From Actinomadura coerulea (GTDB taxonomy: Bacteria; Actinomycetota; Actinomycetes; Streptosporangiales; Streptosporangiaceae), in the NCBI RefSeq assembly GCF_014208105.1, contig NZ_JACHMQ010000001.1, forward strand, positions 62,001 to 126,000: a DNA stretch of 64,000 bases. The letters run 5' to 3'. Shown here piece by piece: positions 41,573 through 49,277 of this stretch. Within the stretch, counting starts at the first letter, position 1; every line of letters starts with the position of its first letter. The translations under genes and the position numbers were made by a program. The notes beneath the pieces were generated by a model, which worked only from the letters and a program-made list of their open reading frames with translations, made no database searches and was not told the origin of the DNA.

Positions 41573-43440
41573 CCGAACGCGAGCCGCTCGCCGCCCTTGA
41601 GGGTGGCCGCGTCGACGGCGTGCGCGCCCGCCCCGGAGATCGTCCAGAGGGTGTCGCCGATGACGAGCGAGCGGCTGACACCGTCGCCGTAGTCCCTGCC
41701 CGGGTTCCGGACGGTCCCGAGCTTCGTGACGCCCGTCCCGGTGACCTTGAGGGCGAGGGCCTCGGGCGGGCCGCCGTCCCGCCGCGTCACCGGGACGACC
41801 GTGAGACCGGTCTTCGGCCAGTACAGGAACGCGTGCGGTTCGAACTCCGCCTGCGAGTTCGCCCCGGGGAGCTTGTAGGCGTCCAGCCTGCGGGGCTCGG
41901 CGGAGACGTCGAAGAGGGACACCTGGAGGCCGCTCGTCCGGCCGGAGGCGTCGGCGTCCTGCCCGACGCCGAGCAGCCTCCCGTCCGCCGTGGGGTGCAG
42001 GTAGGCGGAGTAGCCGTTGATCTTGAGTTCGCCGGTGGTCCGGGGGCGGCGGGGATCCTTGAGGTCGACGACGTACAGCGGGTCGGTCTGCCGGAACGTC
42101 ACGACGTAGCCCGTCGCGCCGATGAACCGGACGGAGTGGATCCGCTCGCCCTTGCCGAGACCGCCGAGCCGTCCGACCTGGTCGAGTCGCGCGCCCTGCT
42201 GGGCCAGGACGTACACCGAGCTCTGCGACGCCTCGCTGCCGGGTTCATTTCGGCTGGTCGTCGTGGCAAGGCGCAGGTTCCCCTCGTGCTCCGACATCGA
42301 GTACTGGTTGAGCAAGAAGCCCTTCACTGAGCCTGAGGCCACGTAGCCAGGACGGCCGCTACCGCGGACGTCGAACTTGTAGATGTCCGTACGCGGCTCG
42401 ACCGCCTTCTTGCGCGGCCACGCGAAAAGCTGCGGGGGAGTGCCGGTGATGTACAGGCTCTTCCCGTTGCCGTAGACGGTCGAGCCGTCAGCGGTCACCG
42501 CGACCGGCCGCGGGTCGCCGAGGCCCTTCGCCATGTCGAGCGTCAGCACGGTCAGCATCGAGGAGCCCGCGTACGAGGACGGGCGGCTGACCTGGTCACA
42601 GGGCGTCCGATACGTCGCCCCGCCCTCCACCTCGAAGGACGGGAGCCAGGCGTCCAGCGGCGCCTTCCACACGGCCTCCCGGTTCGCCGCGGTGGCCTTC
42701 TTCTCGCCGTCGCCGCCGGGGAAGTAGACGCGCGGCCGCGACTTCACCACCACGCGGACCGTGGATCCGCTCTGCCGCGCGTCCAGGTAGTCGGCGCCGG
42801 ACGTCATCGTCCCGGCGACCTTGGGCTTGCCGGACAGATCGACCAGCGTGATGCGGGTCGTCCGCGTCGGCTCCGGCAGCGGCCGGCCGGGCGCCGGCCC
42901 GCCCGGCACCGGCTTCTCGAAGGGGACGGCCCTGGCCTGCCGTGTCAGCACGAGCACGCGGTCACCGCTGAGCAGCAGTTCCCCGTTGTCGTAGCGGGTG
43001 GTGCCCGGCAACTCCAGCGTGTGCGCCACCTTGCGCGACACCGGGTCGATGACCCTGAGCCGTCCCCGGGCGAACGCGACGATCCTGCGGCCGTCGGTTT
43101 TCACGAGATCGGGCTCGTCCGCGTCCGGCTCGTGCGAATTCGTGGTGGAGTGCTCCGGAGCGGGCGCGGGAGCCCCGGGGACCTTTCCGGCGCTCGGCGC
43201 CTTCGCCAGCGCCTCGACGCCGTCGCCGAGCACGTCGAGCCCGGCGAGCCCGTAAGGGCCGACCTTGTCCAGGGTGGCGCGGCGCAGCTCGCCGAGGAGC
43301 GCGTCACAACCGTGATAGGCGACGAGCCGCACCGGCGGCGCCTGGACGTCCGGGGCGTGGACCTGCCCTGACCTGGTGCACCCGGCGGTCCCGGCCAGAA
43401 GGAGCGCCGTCGTGACCGGGAGGACGATGCGACCGCGCAT
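41569..43440 (-). CDS. secreted beta-propeller-domain lipoprotein
   Basis: 623 aa, ATG 43440. The N-terminus is a lipoprotein signal (TTALLLAGTAGC, lipid cysteine about residue 21). The mature protein corresponds to the beta-propeller family found in actinobacteria and archaea (RIVAFARGRLRVIDP, GDRVLVLTRQ, DIYKFDVRGSG, VRFIGATGYVVTFRQTDPLY, DLKDPRRP). Such proteins are predicted to bind at the cell surface; function unknown. It is divergent from the formamidase-like gene at 43599. Confidence 0.82.
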   Translation of the reverse strand: MRGRIVLPVTTALLLAGTAGCTRSGQVHAPDVQAPPVRLVAYHGCDALLGELRRATLDKVGPYGLAGLDVLGDGVEALAKAPSAGKVPGAPAPAPEHSTTNSHEPDADEPDLVKTDGRRIVAFARGRLRVIDPVSRKVAHTLELPGTTRYDNGELLLSGDRVLVLTRQARAVPFEKPVPGGPAPGRPLPEPTRTTRITLVDLSGKPKVAGTMTSGADYLDARQSGSTVRVVVKSRPRVYFPGGDGEKKATAANREAVWKAPLDAWLPSFEVEGGATYRTPCDQVSRPSSYAGSSMLTVLTLDMAKGLGDPRPVAVTADGSTVYGNGKSLYITGTPPQLFAWPRKKAVEPRTDIYKFDVRGSGRPGYVASGSVKGFLLNQYSMSEHEGNLRLATTTSRNEPGSEASQSSVYVLAQQGARLDQVGRLGGLGKGERIHSVRFIGATGYVVTFRQTDPLYVVDLKDPRRPRTTGELKINGYSAYLHPTADGRLLGVGQDADASGRTSGLQVSLFDVSAEPRRLDAYKLPGANSQAEFEPHAFLYWPKTGLTVVPVTRRDGGPPEALALKVTGTGVTKLGTVRNPGRDYGDGVSRSLVIGDTLWTISGAGAHAVDAATLKGGERLAFG

Positions 43441-43598
43441 GGACCTTGGACGCTCGCGCCCGCGACCCGGTTCCCGGGAAACGAGGATTCTCCGGTGAAG
43501 GCCGTCTTACGCGAGCGTCAGCACGCCGAAACCGTCCGGAAACAGCGGCTGGGCACGATCGGAACATCACCTGGACCCGCCGGAAGGAGCTCTGCCCG

Positions 43599-44171
43599 AT
43601 GCCTTCACCAGCCATGTTCGACCTCGACGACCCCGGGATGCGGGACGTTCTCGGACACTCCCACTGGCACCCCGATATCCCGGGAGTGGCGGAGGTCATC
43701 ACGGGCGGGTCCGTCCGGATGGAGTGCCCCGGCCGGGAACCCGGCGGCGGCCTCCTGCTGTGCGGCCCGCTCGTCGTCGTCGGAGCCGAGCCCGGCGACG
43801 TGATCGTCGTGGACGTGCTCGCCGTCGGGCGCCCCGGCGGCGGACGCGACGCCGGCGGCCACCCCGGCATCGTCGGCTGCGCCCCGTCCGACCCCGTGGC
43901 CGTGCCCGGCGACGCGCGCGGCCGCGACGTGGGCGGATGCCTCATCGCGCCGCTCACCGCCGGCTCCCGCATCCTGCTGCCGGTGCACGTTCGGGGCGCG
44001 AAGCTGTCGGTGGGCGACCTGCACTTCCCGCGCAGGGGCGCCTACGACTGCGGCGAGCCCGGCGTGCCCGGCTGGATCGACCTGCGCGTCAGCCTCACCC
44101 GGCAGGGCGTCGAACGGTTCCGCGTGACCGGGCCGATGCTGATGCCCGACCCGACCCCGCGCCTGTGCTAA
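43599..44171 (+). CDS. shortened acetamidase/formamidase-like protein
   Basis: 190 aa, ATG 43599 with GGAAGGAG. Three blocks of the formamidase (FmdA) family appear in order: GHSHWHPDIPGVAEV, GAEPGDVIVVDVLAVGR, and PVHVRGAKLSVGDLHFPR, plus GIVGCAPS. FmdA proteins are about 400 aa, and the segments between the blocks are missing here, so this is a compact form. Whether it still cleaves amides is uncertain. Its end overlaps the convergent carboxymuconolactone decarboxylase gene by 4 nt. Confidence 0.72.
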   Translation: MPSPAMFDLDDPGMRDVLGHSHWHPDIPGVAEVITGGSVRMECPGREPGGGLLLCGPLVVVGAEPGDVIVVDVLAVGRPGGGRDAGGHPGIVGCAPSDPVAVPGDARGRDVGGCLIAPLTAGSRILLPVHVRGAKLSVGDLHFPRRGAYDCGEPGVPGWIDLRVSLTRQGVERFRVTGPMLMPDPTPRLC

Positions 44172-44617
44172 CCGTCCCGCCGCGCGCGCTTCTCGTGCCT
44201 GGCGATCAGCGTGTCGATCTGGACGCTCAGCTTCGACCCGAGCGGCCAGCCGATGTAGTGGGTGAGGAACACGCCGATCTCGCGCAGCTCGTCCGGGGAC
44301 AGCTCCCCGTTGGCCAGCGCCGCCGGGATCTGGATGTCGAGGACGTCGTTCAGCCCCTGACCGGCGAGGACCCCGACGAGCAGCAGCCGCCGGTCCCGCA
44401 TGCTCAGCCCCGGCCGCGTCCAGATCTCGCCGAAGAGGTGCTCCACGGTGATGCCGAAGAAGTCACCGGGCCCGTCCGACACCTCCCAGCCGTAGACCCG
44501 GCGCATCATCTCCAGCCCACGCTCACGCCGCCCCACACCCCCCGGTTCGCTCCGCTCATCTGTGTTGCCTGTGGGGGGGCGACCCCCCACACCCCCCGGT
44601 TCGCTCCGCTCAGTCAT
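44168..44617 (-). CDS. carboxymuconolactone decarboxylase family protein with repeat-derived N-terminus
   Basis: 149 aa. The CMD-like core starts at about residue 38 (MMRRVYGWEVSDG) and includes LSMRDRRLLLVGVLAGQ and ELREIGVFLTHYIGWP. The first 32 residues contain ERSEPGGVG twice, encoded by two copies of a GC-rich repeat (44531-44612). Start ATG 44617 overlaps the stop of the upstream dehydrogenase gene. Last gene of the ALDH-SDR-dehydrogenase-CMD operon, the arm equivalent to Rv0768-Rv0771 of M. tuberculosis. Confidence 0.85.
   Translation of the reverse strand: MTERSEPGGVGGRPPTGNTDERSEPGGVGRRERGLEMMRRVYGWEVSDGPGDFFGITVEHLFGEIWTRPGLSMRDRRLLLVGVLAGQGLNDVLDIQIPAALANGELSPDELREIGVFLTHYIGWPLGSKLSVQIDTLIARHEKRARRDG
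44531..44612. repeat. two copies of a GC-rich coding repeat
   Basis: CACACCCCCCGGTTCGCTCC followed by GCTCA occurs at about 44535-44559 and again at about 44588-44612, with CGACCCCCCA between. On the minus strand it encodes ERSEPGGVG twice. Related sequences occur at 35857-35910 (end of leuC) and 38449-38484 (start of plsC). Confidence 0.75.
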
Positions 44618-45485
44618 GGGCCTCTCCCTCCAAACCGAGCCCCGCACCGAACCGATCGAGGGCCATCCGCGCGAGCGGGGCGTCAACCCCCAGCTCGTCC
44701 GCCAGCTCCAGCGCCAGCGCCAGATCCTTCTCACCGAGGTCCCGCGTGTGCCGCAGGATGTCGTACAGGTCGTCGTCCGGCGCCAGCGGCGCGGTCGTCG
44801 GCCGCAACATGATCGAGCCCGCGCCGCCGGTGATCGCGTCGGTGTGCCGGACGACCCGGCCGAGCTTGCGCAGCGACACCCCGGCCGCCTCCGCGAGCCG
44901 CTGCGCCTCCGCGGCCGCCGTGAACGAGACGAAGTGCAGCATGTTGCGGGCCAGCTTCGTGCGGGTGCCCGCCCCGACCGGCCCCATGTGCAGGACGAGG
45001 TCCGCCCAGGCACCGAACGGCTCGCGGCACCGCTCGAACGCCTCGTCCGTCCCCCCGACCATGACCGCGAGGCTGCCCGCGCTCGCCCCCATGAACCCGC
45101 CGCTCACCGGCGCGTCCACCACCTCGATCCCGTAGCGCCGCGCCTGCGAGGCCAGGTCCTCGGCGGTCCCCGCGCGGATGGTCGAGTGGACCGCCAGGAC
45201 CGTGCCCGGACGCGCGCTCGCGAGCACCTCCGCGCCCACCTCCCTCACCTGGGCGTCGTCCCGGACCATGATCGAGACCAGGTCGCAGTGCGCGGCCACC
45301 TCCGCGACGCTCCTCGCGGCCCGCGCGCCCGCCTTCACCAGCGGCGCCATGGCCTCGGCCCGCGCGTCGTACACGGCCAGGCCCCGGCCCGCCAGGTGGG
45401 CCGCCATCGGCGCCCCCATCTGCCCGAGCCCGACGAAGCCGACCGCCGTGCGTTCGCCCTCCGGGGGGACGCGCGCGTCGCTCAT
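44610..45485 (-). CDS. 3-hydroxyisobutyrate-dehydrogenase-like oxidoreductase
   Basis: 291 aa, ATG 45485. NAD-binding VGFVGLGQMGAPMAAHL, substrate signature VVDAPVSGGFMGASAGSL, and catalytic lysine in RTKLARNMLHFVSF. It belongs to the beta-hydroxyacid dehydrogenases; substrate unknown. Third gene of the four-gene operon 47673 to 44168. It corresponds in order to Rv0770 of the M. tuberculosis CYP51 region. A second member of this family is fused to RidA at 30698. Confidence 0.9.
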   Translation of the reverse strand: MSDARVPPEGERTAVGFVGLGQMGAPMAAHLAGRGLAVYDARAEAMAPLVKAGARAARSVAEVAAHCDLVSIMVRDDAQVREVGAEVLASARPGTVLAVHSTIRAGTAEDLASQARRYGIEVVDAPVSGGFMGASAGSLAVMVGGTDEAFERCREPFGAWADLVLHMGPVGAGTRTKLARNMLHFVSFTAAAEAQRLAEAAGVSLRKLGRVVRHTDAITGGAGSIMLRPTTAPLAPDDDLYDILRHTRDLGEKDLALALELADELGVDAPLARMALDRFGAGLGLEGEAHD

Positions 45486-46216
45486 GCCCGGAACACCTCG
45501 CCGCCGTCGACGTTGACGATCTGGCCGGTGATCCACGCGGCGTCGTCCGACAGCAGGAACAGGCAGGCGCCCACCAGGTCCTCGGGCGACCCCATCCGCT
45601 TGAGCGCCATCTTGTCCCGGACGATCTTCTGCGACATGTTCCCCGGCACGACCGCGCGGTTGGCCTCGGTGTCGATCGGGCCCGGCGCGATCGCGTTCAC
45701 GCGGATGTTCATGCCGCCCAGCTCGTGCGCGAGCTGCTGCGTGAGCCCGTTGACGCCGACCTTGGCGAGCCCGTAGAAGCCCGAGTACTGCCAGGCCGCC
45801 GTGGACGACTGGTTGACGATCGAGCCACCGCCGCGCGCCTGCATGTGGGGATGGCAGGCACGCGCGCACAGCAGGGCGCCGTCCATGTTCACCGACATGA
45901 ACTTCTTGTAGTAGTCCCAGTCGACGGTGAAGAGGAAGTCCAGCTTCATCGTCCCGAAGATGGCGGCGTTGTTGACGAGATGGTCGATCCCGCCGAACCG
46001 CTCCACCGCCTCCCCGGCCATGGCCTCGACGGACGCGGGGTCGGACACGTCCGTCCGCACGAACAGGCCCTTGATGTCGTCCGCGACGTCCCGGCCGCGC
46101 TCGTCCACGTCCGCGACGACCACGTGGGCGCCCTCGGACGCCAGCGCCCGCGCGTACGCCTCGCCGATTCCCTGCGCGGCCCCGGTGACGACCGCGACCT
46201 TTCCCTCGAACCTCAC
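45482..46216 (-). CDS. short-chain dehydrogenase/reductase
   Basis: 244 aa, GTG 46216 overlapping the ALDH stop (GTGA). Classical SDR: VVTGAAQGIGEAYARAL for the cofactor, NNAAIFG, catalytic Ser and YxxxK in NQSSTAAWQYSGFYGLAKVG, and APGPIDTEA. Second gene of the operon, in the position of Rv0769. Overlaps the next gene by 4 nt. Confidence 0.92.
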   Translation of the reverse strand: MRFEGKVAVVTGAAQGIGEAYARALASEGAHVVVADVDERGRDVADDIKGLFVRTDVSDPASVEAMAGEAVERFGGIDHLVNNAAIFGTMKLDFLFTVDWDYYKKFMSVNMDGALLCARACHPHMQARGGGSIVNQSSTAAWQYSGFYGLAKVGVNGLTQQLAHELGGMNIRVNAIAPGPIDTEANRAVVPGNMSQKIVRDKMALKRMGSPEDLVGACLFLLSDDAAWITGQIVNVDGGEVFRA

Positions 46217-47673
46217 ACGCCCTCCGCGATCGCCTTGGTCTCCAGGTACTCCTCGAAACCGGCCACGCCCATCTCGCGGCCGATGCCCGACTGCTTGTAA
46301 CCCCCGAACGGGACGTCCGCGCCGTACCAGACGCCGCCGTTGACGCTGACCGTCCCGGTGCGCAGCCTCCTCGCGACTCCGCGCGCCCGCTCGACGTCCC
46401 CGCCGTGCACCGCGCCCGACAGCCCGTACGGCGAGTCGTTCGCGATCCGCACCGCGTCGTCGTCGCCGTCGTGCGGCAGGATCACCAGCACCGGCCCGAA
46501 GATCTCCTCCCGCGCCGCGCGGGAGTCGTTGGTCAGCCCGGTGATCAGCGTCGGCTCGATCCAGAACCCCTTGTCCCGGCCCTCCGGGCGGCCGCCGCCG
46601 CAGGCGAACGCGCCGCCCTCCCCGGCGGCCAGCTCCAGGTAGCCTTCGATCCGCTCGCGCTGCCGCGCCGAGATGACCGGGCCGCAGATCGTCCGGTCGT
46701 CCTGCGGGTCGCCGGCGCCGAGCTTCGCCAGCGCCTTGGCGGTGATCTCGACGGCCTCGTCGTGGCGCCCGCGCGGGACGAGGATCCGGGTCGTGATCGC
46801 GCACCCCTGCCCGGCGTGGGTGATCCCGGCGAACGCCGCGTACGAGCACGCGGCCCGCAGGTCGGCGTCGTCCAGCACCACGAACGCCGACTTGCCGCCG
46901 AGCTCCAGGAACACCCGCTTGAGCGTCGCGGCCGCGCCCGCCATCACGTCCCGTCCCGTCGCCGTGGACCCGGTGAACGACACCAGGTCGACGCGCGGGT
47001 CCCGCGTGAGCTGAGCGCCCAGCGCGTGATCGGACGAGGTGACCACGTTGACCACGCCCGGCGGGATGTCGGTCTCCTCCGCGATGACCTCGCCGAGCAC
47101 CGCCGCGCACCAGGGCGTGTCGGGCGCCGGCTTCAGCACCACCGTGTTGCCCGCCGCCAGCGCCGGACCCAGCTTGGCGAGGTTGATCTGGTGCGGGAAG
47201 TTCCACGGGGTGACGGCGCCGACGACGCCCACCGCCTCCCGGACGACCCGCCGGTGGCTGGGCATCCCCATCGGCTCGGCCCGTCCGAGGTCCCGCTCCC
47301 AGCCGTAGCCCTCGGCCAGGTCCGCGAACCACGCCAGGTCGTCGACGGGCGCGTCCAGCTGGGCCCCGAACGTCAGGAACCTCGGCGCGCCCACCTCCTG
47401 GATCGTGAGTTCGCGCAGCTCGTCGGCCCGCCGCCGCAGCCCCTCCCGGAGCTGCCGCAGGCACCGCGCGCGGAAGGCGTGGTCGGCCGCCCACCGGGTC
47501 TCGTCGAACGCGCGGCGCGCGGCCGCGATCGCCCGGTCCATGTCGTCCGCGGAGGCGTCGGCGGCGGTACCGAGCACCTCCTCGGTCGCGGGATTGATCG
47601 TCTCGAAGGCGCCGCCCGCCCCGGGGACGAGACGCCCGTCCACCAAAAGCAAGCGATCGTTTGTTCTGGACAC
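46213..47673 (-). CDS. aldehyde dehydrogenase
   Basis: 486 aa, GTG 47673. NAD-dependent ALDH: TPWNFPHQINLAKLGPAL, KPAPDTPWCA, SFTGSTATGRDVM, catalytic Glu in LELGGKS, catalytic Cys in AGQGCAITTR, and EEIFGPVLVI. Its start codon lies inside an 18-bp palindrome and 6 nt after the -10 box TAGTCT, so it is probably leaderless and directly repressed. First gene of the operon, equivalent to Rv0768 (aldA) in the mycobacterial CYP51 region. Confidence 0.94.
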   Translation of the reverse strand: MSRTNDRLLLVDGRLVPGAGGAFETINPATEEVLGTAADASADDMDRAIAAARRAFDETRWAADHAFRARCLRQLREGLRRRADELRELTIQEVGAPRFLTFGAQLDAPVDDLAWFADLAEGYGWERDLGRAEPMGMPSHRRVVREAVGVVGAVTPWNFPHQINLAKLGPALAAGNTVVLKPAPDTPWCAAVLGEVIAEETDIPPGVVNVVTSSDHALGAQLTRDPRVDLVSFTGSTATGRDVMAGAAATLKRVFLELGGKSAFVVLDDADLRAACSYAAFAGITHAGQGCAITTRILVPRGRHDEAVEITAKALAKLGAGDPQDDRTICGPVISARQRERIEGYLELAAGEGGAFACGGGRPEGRDKGFWIEPTLITGLTNDSRAAREEIFGPVLVILPHDGDDDAVRIANDSPYGLSGAVHGGDVERARGVARRLRTGTVSVNGGVWYGADVPFGGYKQSGIGREMGVAGFEEYLETKAIAEGV

Positions 47674-47685
47674 CTGTCCAGACTA
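47665..47685 (-). promoter_or_regulatory. ALDH operon operator and -10 box
   Basis: TCTGGACA-CC-TGTCCAGA at 47665-47682 is a perfect palindrome overlapping both the -10 box (TAGTCT, complement of 47680-47685) and the GTG start. A near copy is at 51284-51301 before the TetR gene of the CYP51 operon. Confidence 0.75.
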
Positions 47686-47791
47686 CAGTTCAGCCCCCGC
47701 CGCGACGCAAGACGCCCCCGCAAATTCACCCGGCCCGCCTTACCGCGGACTCCTTTCGGCTGGACGCGTGGCTGGCGCGTAGCCCCGCTCC

Positions 47792-47823
47792 GGGGCCCTC
47801 GTCCGCGTTCGGCGGAGGGGCCC
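47792..47823 (-). terminator. hairpin downstream of the enoyl-CoA hydratase gene
   Basis: GGGGCCCTC (47792-47800) can pair with GAGGGGCCC (47815-47823) with one bulge or mismatch, 6 nt after the stop codon of the hydratase gene on the minus strand. No T-run. Confidence 0.4.
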
Positions 47824-47828
47824 TTCCG

Positions 47829-48533
47829 TTACCTGGGAGTGGGCAGGGCGGAGAGGGCGAGGGCTGTCTCGTTCTTCAGGGCCTCTGGCTCGGGAAGAGT
47901 GTGCTGCGCCAGGAGTGAGGTCCGGGCCGCCTGGAGGGCCGGGGCGGGGAGGGACGCTATCCGGGCGGCCAGGATCTGCGCCGTTTCCAGGGCTTCGCCG
48001 GGTGGGGTGACGGTGGTCAGCAGGCCCCAGTCCGCGGCTTCCCGGGCAGGGATGCGGCGAGCCGTCAGGAGGGCGTCCAAGGCGCGAGGCTGTCCCACCA
48101 GGCGGGGGAGCCGGACGGTGGCGCCGTCCAGGGACGGGAGGCCGTGCTCGAAGTTGAGCAGGCCGAACTCGGCGGTCTCCGACGCCACGCGCAGGTCGCA
48201 CCACAGGGCCAGTTCGAAGCCGCCGCCGAAGCAGTAGCCCTCGATCGCCGCGATCACCGGCTTGGACGGGCGGGCGCGCGTGACCGCCATGGGGGGCGGG
48301 CCGTCGGCGGTCGGGGCGGGGAAGTCGCCCGCGGCCATCGCCTTCAGGTCGCTGCCCGCGCAGAAGGTGCCGCCGGCACCGGTCAGCACGGCGACCTTCG
48401 CGTCGCCGTCCTCGAAGTCGCGGACCGCGCCGGCCAGCCGCCGGGCGGTCGGCCCGTCGACCGCGTTGCGGCGGGCCGGGCGGTCGAGGGTGATGACGTG
48501 GACGGGCCCGCGGCGTTCGGTTCGCACGGTCAT
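47829..48533 (-). CDS. enoyl-CoA hydratase/isomerase family protein
   Basis: 234 aa, ATG 48533 with AGGAGG 6 nt before; an ATG at 48563 would add ten residues. Crotonase fold: LDRPARRNAVDG, oxyanion-hole AGGTFCAGSDLKAM, and AIEGYCFGGGFELALWCDLR. The catalytic glutamate position is within FGLLNFEHGLPS. It hydrates or isomerises an acyl-CoA in fatty-acid breakdown; substrate unknown. Divergent from a TetR gene with a palindrome between them. Confidence 0.9.
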   Translation of the reverse strand: MTVRTERRGPVHVITLDRPARRNAVDGPTARRLAGAVRDFEDGDAKVAVLTGAGGTFCAGSDLKAMAAGDFPAPTADGPPPMAVTRARPSKPVIAAIEGYCFGGGFELALWCDLRVASETAEFGLLNFEHGLPSLDGATVRLPRLVGQPRALDALLTARRIPAREAADWGLLTTVTPPGEALETAQILAARIASLPAPALQAARTSLLAQHTLPEPEALKNETALALSALPTPR

Positions 48534-48569
48534 GAGGCGCCTCCTGAATAGATCGATCGTCATAGTAGA

Positions 48570-48601
48570 TAGATCGATCTAGTCAGGGCAATGGCTAGGG
48601 T
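48570..48601. promoter_or_regulatory. palindrome and leaderless promoter between enoyl-CoA hydratase and TetR
   Basis: TAGATCGATCTA (48570-48581) is a perfect 12-bp palindrome, with a related AGATCGATC at 48550-48558. TAGGGT at 48596-48601 is 6 nt before the tetR ATG. The sites resemble those of LmrA/YxaF-type TetR proteins. Confidence 0.6.
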
Positions 48602-48607
48602 GTCCCC

Positions 48608-49183
48608 ATGACGCGCGACACGCGGACCCGGCTGCTGGAGGCCAGCGCCCAGCTTTTCCGCGAGCAGGGGTACGCCGGGACGGGGCTCAAGCAGATCACC
48701 GCTGCGGGGGAGGCGCCCTGGGGGTCGCTGTACCACTTCTTCCCGGGCGGGAAGGAGCAGCTGGGGGCCGAGGCCGTGCGGCACTCGGGCGATCGGTACC
48801 TGCGCTTGTTCGATCTCGTGTTCGCGGGTGCCGACCAGGACCTGGGGCGGTCGGTCCTCGACATGTTCCGGCTGAGCGCGGAGGCGCTGGAGAGGTCGCA
48901 ATGGGGCGACGGGTGCCCGATCGCGACCGTGGCGCTGGAGGTCGCCAGCACGAGCGAGCCGCTGCGGCACGCGTGCGCGGAGGTTTTCGCGTCGTGGGAG
49001 CTCTCACTCGCGCGGAGGCTGACGGGGGCCGGGATTCCGGAGGGGCGCGCGAAGGACCTGGCCACCTATGTGCTGTGCGCCTTCGAGGGGGCGCTCGTGC
49101 TCAGCCGGACGGCGCACGACGTCCGGCCGCTGGAGGTGACGGCCGAGGTGGTGGCCGGGACGTTGCGGGCCGAACTCGGCTGA
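48608..49183 (+). CDS. TetR-family regulator (LmrA/YxaF-like)
   Basis: 191 aa, ATG 48608, leaderless-type promoter. N-terminal HTH of the YxaF/LmrA kind: LLEASAQLFREQGYAGTGLK, then SLYHFFPGGKEQLGAEAV; GDGCPIATVALE is the C-terminal signature of that group. It probably represses itself and the divergent enoyl-CoA hydratase gene through the TAGATCGATCTA palindrome. Ligand unknown, perhaps an acyl compound. Confidence 0.9.
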   Translation: MTRDTRTRLLEASAQLFREQGYAGTGLKQITAAGEAPWGSLYHFFPGGKEQLGAEAVRHSGDRYLRLFDLVFAGADQDLGRSVLDMFRLSAEALERSQWGDGCPIATVALEVASTSEPLRHACAEVFASWELSLARRLTGAGIPEGRAKDLATYVLCAFEGALVLSRTAHDVRPLEVTAEVVAGTLRAELG

Positions 49184-49277
49184 GCGCGCGGGCCCGCAAT
49201 GATCGCGGACGGGGCCGCGTGATGTGTGGGGATGTGCCAGGCTTGTAGGGCCGATCGCCGTCCCGAGGAGTATGTCC

